This document shows, piece by piece, positions 35,005 to 43,698 of a DNA stretch of 64,000 nt. The DNA is from UBA2357 sp041678045 (lineage in GTDB: Bacteria; Pseudomonadota; Gammaproteobacteria; Burkholderiales; Rhodocyclaceae), in contig JBAYOV010000007.1 of assembly GCA_041678045.1 (NCBI GenBank), positions 1 through 64,000 of the forward strand. The letters run 5' to 3'. The position numbers and the translations under genes were made by a program. Numbering within the stretch: the stretch's first letter is position 1; every line of letters begins with the position of its first letter. The notes beneath the pieces were generated by a model. The model saw only the letters and a list, made by a program, of their open reading frames with translations, did no database searches and had not been told where the DNA came from.

Positions 35005-35545
35005 GGCTGGACAGAAATTCCTCTACGGCATGTTCGATCTGCCGCACCATCCCACCGGGGTTGCCCCGGCCGCCTTCGATGATCACATCGGCGACCTCAC
35101 GATACAGCGGATCACGCTGCCGGAACAGGCTTTCAATGCGTTCGCGCGGATTGGGCACCTGCAGGAGCGGCCGGGACTTGTCGTGGCGGGTCCTTTCCCA
35201 GAGGATGCGGGGCGGCACGTTCAGGTAGATGACGATACCACGTTCGCCCAGCAGTTTGCGGTTTTCCTCGGCCAGCACCACCCCACCACCGGTGGCCAGC
35301 ACCAACCCGGAGCGGGTGGTGAGTTCATCGAGCAAGGCGGTTTCACGACGCCTGAAACCGATCTCACCCTCTACATCGAAAATGGTTGCGACCGTCACCC
35401 CCAAGCGCGCTTCGAGCTCGTGGTCACAGTCGATGAAGTCCAGTTCATGACGTCGGGCGTATTCACGCCCGACGGTTGTCTTGCCGGCACCCATCAAACC
35501 GATCAGGATGATCAGCGGGCGCTGGTCATCCAGCGGTTGAGACAT
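34976..35545 (-). CDS. aroK: Shikimate kinase
   Basis: The 189-residue kinase phosphorylates shikimate at the 3-hydroxyl. Walker A is GLMGAGKTTVG near residue 16, followed by FIDCDHELEARLG, and the shikimate/ADP loop ATGGGVVL and the lid segment with RPLL. It is slightly longer than the family usual because of a C-terminal extension that overlaps aroB. It follows pilQ by six bases. Confidence 0.96.
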   Translation of the reverse strand: MSQPLDDQRPLIILIGLMGAGKTTVGREYARRHELDFIDCDHELEARLGVTVATIFDVEGEIGFRRRETALLDELTTRSGLVLATGGGVVLAEENRKLLGERGIVIYLNVPPRILWERTRHDKSRPLLQVPNPRERIESLFRQRDPLYREVADVIIEGGRGNPGGMVRQIEHAVEEFLSSHAHPECRAR

Positions 35546-35551
35546 GGTTGC

Positions 35552-37729
35552 TTAACGCAAGGTCAAATCATCGCTGACGATACGCGGTGTGATGAAAACG
35601 AGCAGCTCCCTCTGTGAAGACACATTGGTGCGACTCTTGAAGAGGTTGCCAACCACCGGAATATCTCCCAAAAAGGGAATCTGGTTTACGTTGTTGGTTT
35701 CCTCTTCTTCAAATATCCCGCCCAACACAACTGTACCGCCATTTTCAACCAATACTTCAGTTCTCACATTCTTGGTATCGATGGGAGGCACACCCAGTAC
35801 TTCACGACTGTAGTCCGGCCGGTCCTTGTTGATGGCAACAGCCAGTTGCACCCGTCCATCCGGTGTGATCTGCGGGCGCACGGTCAGGGAGAGCACTGCT
35901 TTCTTGAATGCCACGCTGGTGGCGCCTGAACTGGTTGCCTCCTGATACGCGATCTCGGTCCCCTGCTCGATTGAGGCCTCAACCTGGTTGGCAGTCAATA
36001 CTTTAGGGCTGGATATCACCCGACCGCGACCATCTGACTCCAGCGCGCTCAACTCAAGATTGATGAAGCGGGTGGCTGCGTTGTTCCAGAGCACCATTGA
36101 TAGCGCACCGGCACTCCCCCCTGCAGGCAAATTCACGTTCAAACCGCCCGGAACCGAGTTTCTGTAATCGGATTTCCATGGTTCTGAATTCACGACCTGG
36201 CCTGCAGTCTGAGCCGTGCTTTCAAGCGCACCTCCTAGCGTACCCTTCCGAATGGGATTTCCGGCTGCATCATATCCAATGACACGCCCGCCCGATGCCC
36301 CAACGCCCAAGCGAACGCCGAGGTCACGCGCAAAGTCCTTGTTGGCCTCGACGATCCGTGCCTCGATCAGCACCTGGCGCGGCGGAGTATCGATTTCGTT
36401 GATCAGGCGGCGTACTTCGGCCAGACGGCTGCCCACATCGGTGGCAAACACCTTGTTGCTGCGATCATCGAACACCACGCTGCCACGCGAAGACAACACC
36501 GACTGGTCCTTGTTGCTCAGGAAGTCATGTATTTCCTTCGCCCGGTGATAATTGATCTGAAAGCTTTCGGTTTGCAGCGGCTCAAGATCACCAATCTGTG
36601 CCTGAGCCTCAAGCAGCATTTTTTCCCGAGCAGCCAACTCATCGCCCGGCGCAATCCAGATCACATTGCCATTCTTGCGCATGTCCAGGCCCTTGGCCTG
36701 AAGAATGATGTCGAGCGCCTGGTCCCAGGGCACATCCTTCAAGCGCAGGGTGAGGTTGCCCTGCACCGAATCGCTGGTGACGATATTGAAGTTGGTGAAG
36801 TCCGCAATCACTTGCAGCACGGAACGGACATCGATGTTCTGGAAGTTGAGCGAGAGCTTCTCTCCACCAAACTCGCCCGGACGCAAGCCCTGCACCAGAC
36901 GGTTGGGATCTTCCACCACCTTGCGCACTTCGAGCACGAACTGGCGATCACTCTGATAGGCATTGTGCTCCCACATGCCCGAAGGCGAGACCACCAGCCG
37001 TACATTTTCGGCCGTCGCCTGCGCACTCATGGAAGCGATCGGCGTGCCGAAGTCAGTCACATCGGAGCGTCGCTTCAGGTGATCCGGCAGGCTGGCATTG
37101 ATGAACTCAACCACCAGATTGCCACCCTCCGGCCGGATGTCGATCCCGGTCTCGGGATCGGACAACTGGACCACGATCCGACCTTCCCCATCCTTGCCTC
37201 GCCGGAAGGTGATGTCCTGAATGCTCTTCACGCCCAATCCCGGGTCGGCTGCACGCGAGGTGGCAAAGGTCGCGGTCGACTCGGTCACACGGGCCGTTGA
37301 CACCGCATCGGCCATGTTCGGCGTCAGTGCGATGATCACCTCGCGCCCTTCGATGCGTGTCTCATAAGGGGAGACGCGGGTCATGTTCAGCACCAGACGT
37401 GTCCGGTCACCGACCTGAACGATGTTGGCACTGCGCAGGTCACCCTGGGCGATGTTCTGCTGGGTACGCCCCAGCGCATTCGCCGTCCAGGGGAAATCGA
37501 ATGCAATGCGTGCGGGATTGGCCACGCTGAAGCTGGGCGGCGGAGAACTGAGCGGCTCCTTGAGACGAACACGGACATACATGGAGCCCGCCTGCTCGAC
37601 CACATCAAGGCTCTCGATCTGGTTGGAGGCAGTGGCCACTTCGGCGGCACTCTGGGCCAGGACTGCAGGGGCAGGCACGCCGGTCACGGCAAACGCCGCC
37701 AACAATGCCATCATGGTTTCACGTTTCAT
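35552..37729 (-). CDS. pilQ: Type IV pilus outer-membrane secretin
   Basis: The 725-residue precursor has a signal peptide (MKRETMMALLAAFAVTGVPAPAVLA), two AMIN-like peptidoglycan-binding domains in about 35-270, a secretin N-domain (ISLNFQNIDVRSVLQVIADF-like region near 295) and the secretin core (about 460-720) ending PFLGDIPVVGNLFKSR and ITPRIVSDDL. It forms the channel through which pili cross the outer membrane. It is the last pil gene of pilMNOPQ and precedes aroK by six bases. Codon use in the secretin core looks less GC-rich than in neighbours, which is common for this gene. Confidence 0.96.
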   Translation of the reverse strand: MKRETMMALLAAFAVTGVPAPAVLAQSAAEVATASNQIESLDVVEQAGSMYVRVRLKEPLSSPPPSFSVANPARIAFDFPWTANALGRTQQNIAQGDLRSANIVQVGDRTRLVLNMTRVSPYETRIEGREVIIALTPNMADAVSTARVTESTATFATSRAADPGLGVKSIQDITFRRGKDGEGRIVVQLSDPETGIDIRPEGGNLVVEFINASLPDHLKRRSDVTDFGTPIASMSAQATAENVRLVVSPSGMWEHNAYQSDRQFVLEVRKVVEDPNRLVQGLRPGEFGGEKLSLNFQNIDVRSVLQVIADFTNFNIVTSDSVQGNLTLRLKDVPWDQALDIILQAKGLDMRKNGNVIWIAPGDELAAREKMLLEAQAQIGDLEPLQTESFQINYHRAKEIHDFLSNKDQSVLSSRGSVVFDDRSNKVFATDVGSRLAEVRRLINEIDTPPRQVLIEARIVEANKDFARDLGVRLGVGASGGRVIGYDAAGNPIRKGTLGGALESTAQTAGQVVNSEPWKSDYRNSVPGGLNVNLPAGGSAGALSMVLWNNAATRFINLELSALESDGRGRVISSPKVLTANQVEASIEQGTEIAYQEATSSGATSVAFKKAVLSLTVRPQITPDGRVQLAVAINKDRPDYSREVLGVPPIDTKNVRTEVLVENGGTVVLGGIFEEEETNNVNQIPFLGDIPVVGNLFKSRTNVSSQRELLVFITPRIVSDDLTLR

Positions 37730-37739
37730 CTCTAGACTC

Positions 37740-38249
37740 CTACTGCTCCTGCAATTGCAGCGTTCTGGGCTGTTCCACCCAGTCTCCGTTCATATCCTCG
37801 ATCAGTTCCAGCAGCGACACTTCGGTTTCGTTGATGCCGGTAATGACGCCATGGTTCTGACCCATGTAATTGCCCACCCTGACCTGATGCAGGGTTCCGC
37901 TGACCGAGATCAAGGCTTCAATCTTGTCCTCCTGCATCAGCACCCCCACCATGGCAAGCGACTCAAGCGGATAGGCTTCGAGCGGCTCGCGTTGGCGAGT
38001 CAGGTCCGGGCCGCCAGTCACTTGGGTGCCACGGGACTCGGGCTCGATACGGTTCAGCGAGAAAGGACTTTCCTCCAACTCTGCACCATACTCAACCACC
38101 GGAAAAGGCTTGATCTCCGGCAGGGGGTCGACCCGTCCGCGCATGCCGCTTTCCTGCTGCGTCATCCAACTGCGCAGATCGTCCTGTTCCGTCGTGCATG
38201 CCACCAGCAGCGAGGCGCTCAGCGCAACGACAATGTATGACCTCACCAT
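37740..38249 (-). CDS. pilP: Type IV pilus inner-membrane lipoprotein PilP
   Basis: The 169-residue protein begins MVRSYIVVALSASLLVACTT, a lipoprotein signal with lipobox LVAC. The C-terminal beta domain has EALISVSGTLHQVRVGNYMGQNHG and the ending near ELIEDMNGDWVEQPRTLQL. It links PilNO to the PilQ secretin. ATG 38249 has GGAGGTGAG immediately upstream and starts at the pilO stop. A longer frame to 38384 adds non-family sequence overlapping pilO. Confidence 0.93.
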   Translation of the reverse strand: MVRSYIVVALSASLLVACTTEQDDLRSWMTQQESGMRGRVDPLPEIKPFPVVEYGAELEESPFSLNRIEPESRGTQVTGGPDLTRQREPLEAYPLESLAMVGVLMQEDKIEALISVSGTLHQVRVGNYMGQNHGVITGINETEVSLLELIEDMNGDWVEQPRTLQLQEQ

Positions 38250-38250
38250 C

Positions 38251-38931
38251 TCACCTCCGTCTCTGTCCCTGCTGAGCATCGCTGGCTTGCCTTCTTGCGG
38301 CGAGCTCATCTTCATCGAGATAGCGATAGGTGACCGCCTTGGCGGTGAACTTGAGCCCGCCATCCTGCTGGTTTTCCATGGCAATGTTGTTCAGGGTCAC
38401 GATTCGCGGCATCTTCGCGACATCGCTCGCAAACGCGCCCAGATCGTGATATTCGCCAAGAATGGTCACATCGATCGGCATTTCCGCATAGAAGTCCTTC
38501 ACCTGGTCGGGACCCGGCTTGAACAGCTCGAACTGCAAACCCCTGCCCAGGCCGGCCTGGTTGATCTCGGCCAGCAGGGAATCCATTTCGGCACGATTGG
38601 GCAGTTGCTTGAGCAGAGTGCCGAACTGGCGATCAATTTCGTCGAGTTGGCGACGATACTGGTCAAGATTTACGGCCAGCCGCTTCTTCGACGTCCAGTC
38701 GGTACGCAGTTGCTGCTCCTCGCTCCGCACGCGTTCGAGTTGGGTAATCTGGTCGCGCCAGTCGAACCACCAGAAAGCCGCCACAGCCGCAGCCAGCAAC
38801 CCGATGAATACCGCGATGCGCGGTGCAATCGGCCACTGCCCCGGGTCGTTCGGATCCAGCCCTTGGAAGTCTGCTGCAAGCTGCTGGAAATCTATGCTCT
38901 TTCGCTCGCTGGAGCCCTTACCGAATTTCAT
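38251..38931 (-). CDS. pilO: Type IV pilus alignment protein PilO
   Basis: The 226-residue bitopic protein has one membrane helix (about 40-62, IAVFIGLLAAAVAAFWWFDW), a coiled coil (LERVRSEEQQLRTDW to QLDEIDRQFGTLLKQLP) and a ferredoxin-like C-terminal domain (IDVTILGEYHDLGAFASDVAKMPRIV). It pairs with PilN in the inner-membrane alignment complex. The start overlaps the pilN stop by four bases (ATGA). Confidence 0.94.
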   Translation of the reverse strand: MKFGKGSSERKSIDFQQLAADFQGLDPNDPGQWPIAPRIAVFIGLLAAAVAAFWWFDWRDQITQLERVRSEEQQLRTDWTSKKRLAVNLDQYRRQLDEIDRQFGTLLKQLPNRAEMDSLLAEINQAGLGRGLQFELFKPGPDQVKDFYAEMPIDVTILGEYHDLGAFASDVAKMPRIVTLNNIAMENQQDGGLKFTAKAVTYRYLDEDELAARRQASDAQQGQRRR

Positions 38932-39500
38932 GGCCGGACCTCCTCGGGCGACTCTGCTTGGGGGGGCGTGATCGTGATGTTGAGCAGGAACTCGCTCACC
39001 CGCCGGTTGTTCAGGGAAGCCGACTTGACCTCGATCAGACCGGGCGAGGCGAGATAAGGCGAATCGTCAAGGTTGCGCATCAGATGCGACACCCGGGAGT
39101 TGGTCTGGGCATAACCGGATAGTGTCACGATCTGCCCGCTCTGGCGTACCGACTTCAGGTACACCCCTTCCGGCATGCTGCTCACCAATTCGTTGAATAA
39201 ATGCACGATCTGCGCCCGATTACCTTGCAGCGACTCGATGACCTGCTTGCGTGCCAGCAAGGCTTCGATCTGCTCCCTGAGGGTGCGGATTTCTGCGATC
39301 TGCTCGTCCAGCTTCTTGATTTCGGCATTCAGGAAGTCGTTACGCGACTGCTGCTGCTGAATCTGACCGACGATCATGGTATGCACCACAAACCCGACCG
39401 CAGCCCCCAGCGCCAGCATCAGTACCGACACCACATAAAACTGCGTTCTGCGCTCTTTGCGCTTTTGCTCCCGGTGCGGGAGCAGGTTGATACGGATCAT
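38928..39500 (-). CDS. pilN: Type IV pilus assembly protein PilN
   Basis: The 190-residue protein begins MIRINLLPHREQKRKERR, the conserved cytoplasmic tail that docks in PilM. A membrane helix follows (about 22-44), then a coiled coil (EIKKLDEQIAEIRTLREQIEALLARK) and a periplasmic domain (GVYLKSVRQSGQIVTLSGYAQTNSRV). ATG 39500 overlaps the pilM stop by four bases. A ten-residue longer frame is less likely because the INLLPHRE motif is normally N-terminal. Confidence 0.95.
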   Translation of the reverse strand: MIRINLLPHREQKRKERRTQFYVVSVLMLALGAAVGFVVHTMIVGQIQQQQSRNDFLNAEIKKLDEQIAEIRTLREQIEALLARKQVIESLQGNRAQIVHLFNELVSSMPEGVYLKSVRQSGQIVTLSGYAQTNSRVSHLMRNLDDSPYLASPGLIEVKSASLNNRRVSEFLLNITITPPQAESPEEVRP

Positions 39501-40573
39501 GTATCGAACCTCCGGAGTGCGAGCCCACACGCAACCATCAGCGACGGCGCAGCGGCGAGGAGACTCTTGGGCCTGACCTTGGACGACAGGGCCATTTCGG
39601 CAAACGGATTGGCCACGGTGGTTTCGACCTGTGTCCGCCCTTTCACGACTTCATCCAGCCCGGGCATGCCCGCACAGCCCCCGGCCAGCACGATGTGATG
39701 AACCTCATTGAACTGGGTGGACGTGAAGAAGAACTGGAGCGCCCGGGAAATTTCCAGAGCGACGCTGTCCAGGAAGGGGCGCATCAGGTCACGTTCGAAA
39801 TCTTCCGGCAGATCGCCTGAAAGTTTGGCTGCTTCGGCCTCTTCGGCGGTCATGCCATACTGCCGGGCGATGTCCTGGGTGAGTTGGTTGCCACCCAAGG
39901 GCTGCTCCCGTGCATACAACTGGCGACCGTTGCGCAGGATGGTGACGCCCGTTCCGGTGGAACCGATGTCGACCAGCGCGACGATGCGATCCCGTGCCTC
40001 ATCGGGCAACTGCCGGGTAACAAGCTCGAAGGCGGCTTCTGCCGCAAAGGACTCGACATCGACAATCGAAACCTTCAATCCGGCCGACTCCGCTGCAGCC
40101 ACCCGGTCTTCGACCTTTTCCTTGCGCGAAGCCGCAATCAGCACCTCGACATCATCGAGACTCGCAGGCGAAGCTCCGACCACCTGAAAGTCAAGATTCA
40201 CCTCATCCAGCGGAAACGGAATGTACTGATTGGCTTCCGACTCGACCTGCAGCTCCATGTCCTGCTCGCGCAGACCTTCAGGGAGCACGATTTTCTTGGT
40301 GATGACCGCTGACGCAGGCAGCGCGACCGCCACCTGCTTGACCCCCGCGCCCATCCGCCGGACCGCGCGCTTGACGGCATCGCCCACACCCTCAAGGTTG
40401 GCGATGTTTCCGTCCACTACTGCGTCGCGCGGCAATGGCTCGATGGAGAAACGTTCGATACGGTAGCCATCCTTCTCGGAACCGGACAACTCGACCATCT
40501 TGACAGATGAAGATGAAATATCGAGACCGACCAGAGGACGTACCTTCGAACCAAACAAATGGAAGTTGATCAC
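39497..40573 (-). CDS. pilM: Type IV pilus assembly ATPase-like protein PilM
   Basis: The 358-residue actin-like cytoplasmic protein shows VGLDISSSSVKMVEL at the start, VDIGSTGTGVTIL near 205 and VLAGGCAGMPGLDEVV near 300, the phosphate and adenosine motifs of the actin fold. It binds the PilN tail and anchors the alignment complex. It is the first gene of pilMNOPQ and is divergent from the PBP1A gene across 166 bases, an arrangement common in proteobacteria. Confidence 0.95.
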   Translation of the reverse strand: MINFHLFGSKVRPLVGLDISSSSVKMVELSGSEKDGYRIERFSIEPLPRDAVVDGNIANLEGVGDAVKRAVRRMGAGVKQVAVALPASAVITKKIVLPEGLREQDMELQVESEANQYIPFPLDEVNLDFQVVGASPASLDDVEVLIAASRKEKVEDRVAAAESAGLKVSIVDVESFAAEAAFELVTRQLPDEARDRIVALVDIGSTGTGVTILRNGRQLYAREQPLGGNQLTQDIARQYGMTAEEAEAAKLSGDLPEDFERDLMRPFLDSVALEISRALQFFFTSTQFNEVHHIVLAGGCAGMPGLDEVVKGRTQVETTVANPFAEMALSSKVRPKSLLAAAPSLMVACGLALRRFDT

Positions 40574-40704
40574 AAAGAAAGTCCTGTAATTTCTTTATGT
40601 TAGACGCAAATGATACATGCTTACTTTAAATGCTAGCAACAAACGATACAGAGTGTAAAGCAAAAGCTTGACAGAAGGCACTGGAGGCAGCCATCCCCCC
40701 TCCG

Positions 40705-40710
40705 TATAAT
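40705..40710 (+). promoter_or_regulatory. Possible -10 box of the PBP1A gene
   Basis: A consensus TATAAT lies 30 bases before ATG 40740. The only TTGACA nearby (40668-40673) is 31 bp upstream, too far to pair with it, so the -35 element is unclear. Confidence 0.4.
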
Positions 40711-40739
40711 CCGGGCTCGACCCGATTGCTGGATTCCCA

Positions 40740-43124
40740 ATGCGCTGGATTGTCTATCCCTTCATGTTGCTGTTTGTGCTCGCGGCCGTCGCGGCTGCCG
40801 CGCTCGGTACGGCGGTGATTCTGGCCTGGCCGAAACTGCCGTCGCTGGAGTCGCTGACCGACTACCGGCCCAAGGTTCCACTACGAGTATACACAGCCGA
40901 CGGGCATCTGCTGGGTGAATTCGGTGAAGAACGGCGCGCGCTGGTCAGCATCAACCAGGTGCCGGTGATGCTACGGCAGGCCATTCTGGCTGCCGAGGAC
41001 GAGCGGTTTTACGAGCACCCCGGCATCGATTTCATCGGCCTGGCGCGAGCGGCAATCGCAAACTTTGCATCGGGCGAACGCGGCCAGGGCGCCTCCACAA
41101 TCACCATGCAGGTGGCGCGCAATTTCTTCCTTTCCCGTGAAAAGACCTATAACAGAAAGCTTTACGAAGTTCTTCTGTCTCTCAAGATCGAGCAGAACCT
41201 GAGCAAGGATCAGATTCTGGAGCTGTACATCAATCAGATCTTTCTGGGTCAGCGTGCCTACGGCTTTGCCTCGGCCGCCCGCATCTACTACGACAAGGAA
41301 CTGGACGAAATCAACCTGGCCGAAGCCGCCATGCTCGCCGGCCTGCCCAAGGCCCCCTCTCTGTACAACCCGGTCAGCAATGAGCGGCGTGCCGTCCAGC
41401 GCCAGCAGTATGTGCTCAGGCGCATGCTGGACGCCGGCTTCATTGATCAGGCGCAGTTCGACGAGGCGCGCGACACCCCGATCCGGCTCGCCCGTGCGGC
41501 ACGCAGGACCGCCGCACCCGCCGTCGAAAACCCGGTGCATGGAGAGTATGTGGCCGAAATGGCCCGACAGATTGCGGTCGAACAGTTTGGCGAGGACGCA
41601 CACAATCTGGGCATCCGCATCATCACCACGGTCACCATGGCCGACCAGGCCGCCGCTTACAAGGCCCTGCGCGATGGCGTGCAGGCCTTCGACAAGCGGC
41701 GCGGCTACCGTGGCCCGGAAGCCTTTGTGGACCTCGGCAGCGCCACGACAGACCCCGACCGCATGGACGAATTGATGAGCGAATATCGCGACTTCGGCGA
41801 CCTGCTCACCGCACTGGTGATCGAAGCATCGACCAAGGAGGTGAAGGTCTACCGCCATGGCGAAACCATCGCCATCAGCGGCAAAGGGCTGGCGTTCGCA
41901 GCCCCGATGCTGGCCGATCGCGCCCCACAGGCGCGGCGCATCCGCCCCGGTGCCGTCGTGCGCATCCGCAAGGGAGACGACCCGGCCTGGGAGCTCGTCC
42001 AGTTGCCCGAGGTCGAAGCTGCACTGATCGCCGTCGACGCCAATACAGGCGCAGTGCGCGCGCTGGTGGGGGGGTTCGACTTCAATCGCAGCAAGTTCAA
42101 CCATGTCACCCAGGCCCTGCGCCAGGCCGGCTCCAGCTTCAAGCCCTTCATCTACTCCGCCGCGCTGGAGAAGGGTTTTTCACCGGCCAGCTATGTTGAC
42201 GACGAGCCGCTCTATTTTCCTGCCGGCGTGACTGGCAGCAAGGCTTGGGAACCAAAGAACTACGACGGCAAGTTCGATGGCTCGATGACGATGCGCGATG
42301 CGCTGGTGCGCTCAAAGAACATGGTGTCCATCCGGTTGCTGCAGTCGATTTCCCCCGACTACGCCCAGGAGTACATCACCCGCTTCGGTTTCGAGGCGCA
42401 GCACCACCCCGCTTACCTGACCATGGCGCTCGGCGCCGGCTCGGCCACCCCCTGGCAAATGGCGGGCGGTTATGCGGTGTTTGCCAATGGCGGCTACAAG
42501 ATCGAGCCCTACATCGTGAGCGAGATCATTGACGGCAATGGTCGCACGGTGGCCAAGGTCGACCCCCCGGTGGCCGGGCGCACCGCACCGCGCGTGCTCG
42601 ACCCGCGCAATGCCTGGCTGATGGACTCGATGATGCGCGACGTGGTCAATCGTGGCACTGCCGGTCGGGCGCGTTCGCTCGGACGCAATGACCTCGCAGG
42701 CAAGACCGGCACCACCAACGATTATGTAGACGCCTGGTTTGCCGGCTACAACCCGGACCTGGTGGCCGTGAGCTGGATGGGCTACGGACAGCCACGCAAC
42801 ATGGGGCGCGGCGAAACCGGTGGCCGGGCCGCCCTGCCAATCTGGATGGATTACATGAAGGTAGCCCTGGAAGGCGCCCCGCAGCGTGACCGGCCGCGCC
42901 CCGACGGGTTGCTGCCGGTACAGCACCCCGACATGAAGACGCCGGACTACTACTACCGGGAAAACCCGCCGCCCGCTCCGCTGCAACCCGAACTGCCGGA
43001 CATCCCGGAGTTGCGCTACTTCATGCCTGACTACACACCGTCGAACGACCCGTCGGTGAATGCACCCCGGGACCAGGCCCCCGCTCCGGTCGAGGAGCGC
43101 ATGCTGGCACCGCTGCGCCCCTGA
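40740..43124 (+). CDS. mrcA: Penicillin-binding protein 1A, bifunctional transglycosylase/transpeptidase
   Basis: The 794-residue inner-membrane enzyme builds and cross-links peptidoglycan in the periplasm. After one helix (about 5-28) the glycosyltransferase domain shows AAEDERFYEHPGIDFIG and QGASTITMQVARNFFL. The transpeptidase domain has the serine motif AGSSFKPFIYS, RSKNMVSIRLL (SxN) and KTGTTNDYVDAWF (KTG). An OB-like domain lies between, as in Gram-negative PBP1A. The tail after about 740 is Pro-rich. It is divergent from pilM and ends 31 bases from the convergent cyaY. Confidence 0.96.
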   Translation: MRWIVYPFMLLFVLAAVAAAALGTAVILAWPKLPSLESLTDYRPKVPLRVYTADGHLLGEFGEERRALVSINQVPVMLRQAILAAEDERFYEHPGIDFIGLARAAIANFASGERGQGASTITMQVARNFFLSREKTYNRKLYEVLLSLKIEQNLSKDQILELYINQIFLGQRAYGFASAARIYYDKELDEINLAEAAMLAGLPKAPSLYNPVSNERRAVQRQQYVLRRMLDAGFIDQAQFDEARDTPIRLARAARRTAAPAVENPVHGEYVAEMARQIAVEQFGEDAHNLGIRIITTVTMADQAAAYKALRDGVQAFDKRRGYRGPEAFVDLGSATTDPDRMDELMSEYRDFGDLLTALVIEASTKEVKVYRHGETIAISGKGLAFAAPMLADRAPQARRIRPGAVVRIRKGDDPAWELVQLPEVEAALIAVDANTGAVRALVGGFDFNRSKFNHVTQALRQAGSSFKPFIYSAALEKGFSPASYVDDEPLYFPAGVTGSKAWEPKNYDGKFDGSMTMRDALVRSKNMVSIRLLQSISPDYAQEYITRFGFEAQHHPAYLTMALGAGSATPWQMAGGYAVFANGGYKIEPYIVSEIIDGNGRTVAKVDPPVAGRTAPRVLDPRNAWLMDSMMRDVVNRGTAGRARSLGRNDLAGKTGTTNDYVDAWFAGYNPDLVAVSWMGYGQPRNMGRGETGGRAALPIWMDYMKVALEGAPQRDRPRPDGLLPVQHPDMKTPDYYYRENPPPAPLQPELPDIPELRYFMPDYTPSNDPSVNAPRDQAPAPVEERMLAPLRP

Positions 43125-43155
43125 TCGCCTGCAGGCCCGGCACCAGAGGGGAAAC

Positions 43156-43482
43156 TCAGGCGCCGGGTTCGAGCATGACGGACGCTCCGCACTGCTCGGA
43201 CAACACCCGCGACAGGGTCGCATACAACTCCGCACCGTCGCGCCCGGCAATCCAGCCCTGCTCGCCCGGGGCGAAGTGATACCCGCCCGAACGTGCAGCC
43301 ACCCAGATTTCCCGGGCGGCTCCATGACGGTTGATGATCACCCTGGAGTCATTCTCGCATGTGATCTCGAGCACCCCTCCGGGCTTGGGCTCGATGTCGA
43401 TATCGAGCCCAAGCCCTTCCAGCGCGGCCTCGATCCTGGCCAACTCCGCTTCGGCCAGCGCATTGAATACAGCCTCATCCAT
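43156..43482 (-). CDS. cyaY: Frataxin-like iron donor protein
   Basis: The 108-residue protein fits the CyaY length. The acidic first helix (MDEAVFNALAEAELARIEAAL) binds iron, and the core includes GGVLEITCENDSRVIINRH, REIWVAARSGGYHF and a GAELYATLSRVLSEQ helix. It modulates iron-sulfur cluster assembly. ATG 43482 is the family start; longer frames reach through the divergent lptM gene and are not credible. It is divergent from lptM-lysA with 48 bases between. Confidence 0.92.
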   Translation of the reverse strand: MDEAVFNALAEAELARIEAALEGLGLDIDIEPKPGGVLEITCENDSRVIINRHGAAREIWVAARSGGYHFAPGEQGWIAGRDGAELYATLSRVLSEQCGASVMLEPGA

Positions 43483-43530
43483 GATCGCTCCTTCTGTTAG
43501 CATTTCACCCTTTACACTTCTTGCCCGGTC

Positions 43531-43692
43531 ATGCGCGCCCTTGTCCTGCTCCTGCCGGCCGTCCTGCTGCTGCTCCTGTCCGGCTGCGGCATCAAGGGGC
43601 CGCTTTACCTGCCCACGCCACCCGCCCATCCGGCCGCGCCGGAAGCTGCTGGCGATCATAGCAACACTGCCGAAAGCCGCAACGACGGCTGA
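43531..43692 (+). CDS. lptM: Small LPS-assembly lipoprotein LptM (YifL family)
   Basis: This 53-residue lipoprotein starts MRALVLLLPAVLLLLLSGCG, with the lipobox LSGC and the family hallmark GIKGPLYLP directly after the cysteine. The tail is Pro/Ala-rich and ends NDG. In Escherichia coli LptM helps mature the LptD/E translocon in the outer membrane. The gene lies between cyaY and lysA, its usual place, with six bases to lysA. Its small size makes it easy to overlook. Confidence 0.9.
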   Translation: MRALVLLLPAVLLLLLSGCGIKGPLYLPTPPAHPAAPEAAGDHSNTAESRNDG

Positions 43693-43698
43693 AAGACA

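Noticed and set aside
40668..40710. TTGACA at 40668 with TATAAT at 40705 as one promoter
   Set aside because: The spacing is 31 bp, far outside the 16-18 bp range, so the two hexamers do not form one sigma-70 promoter.
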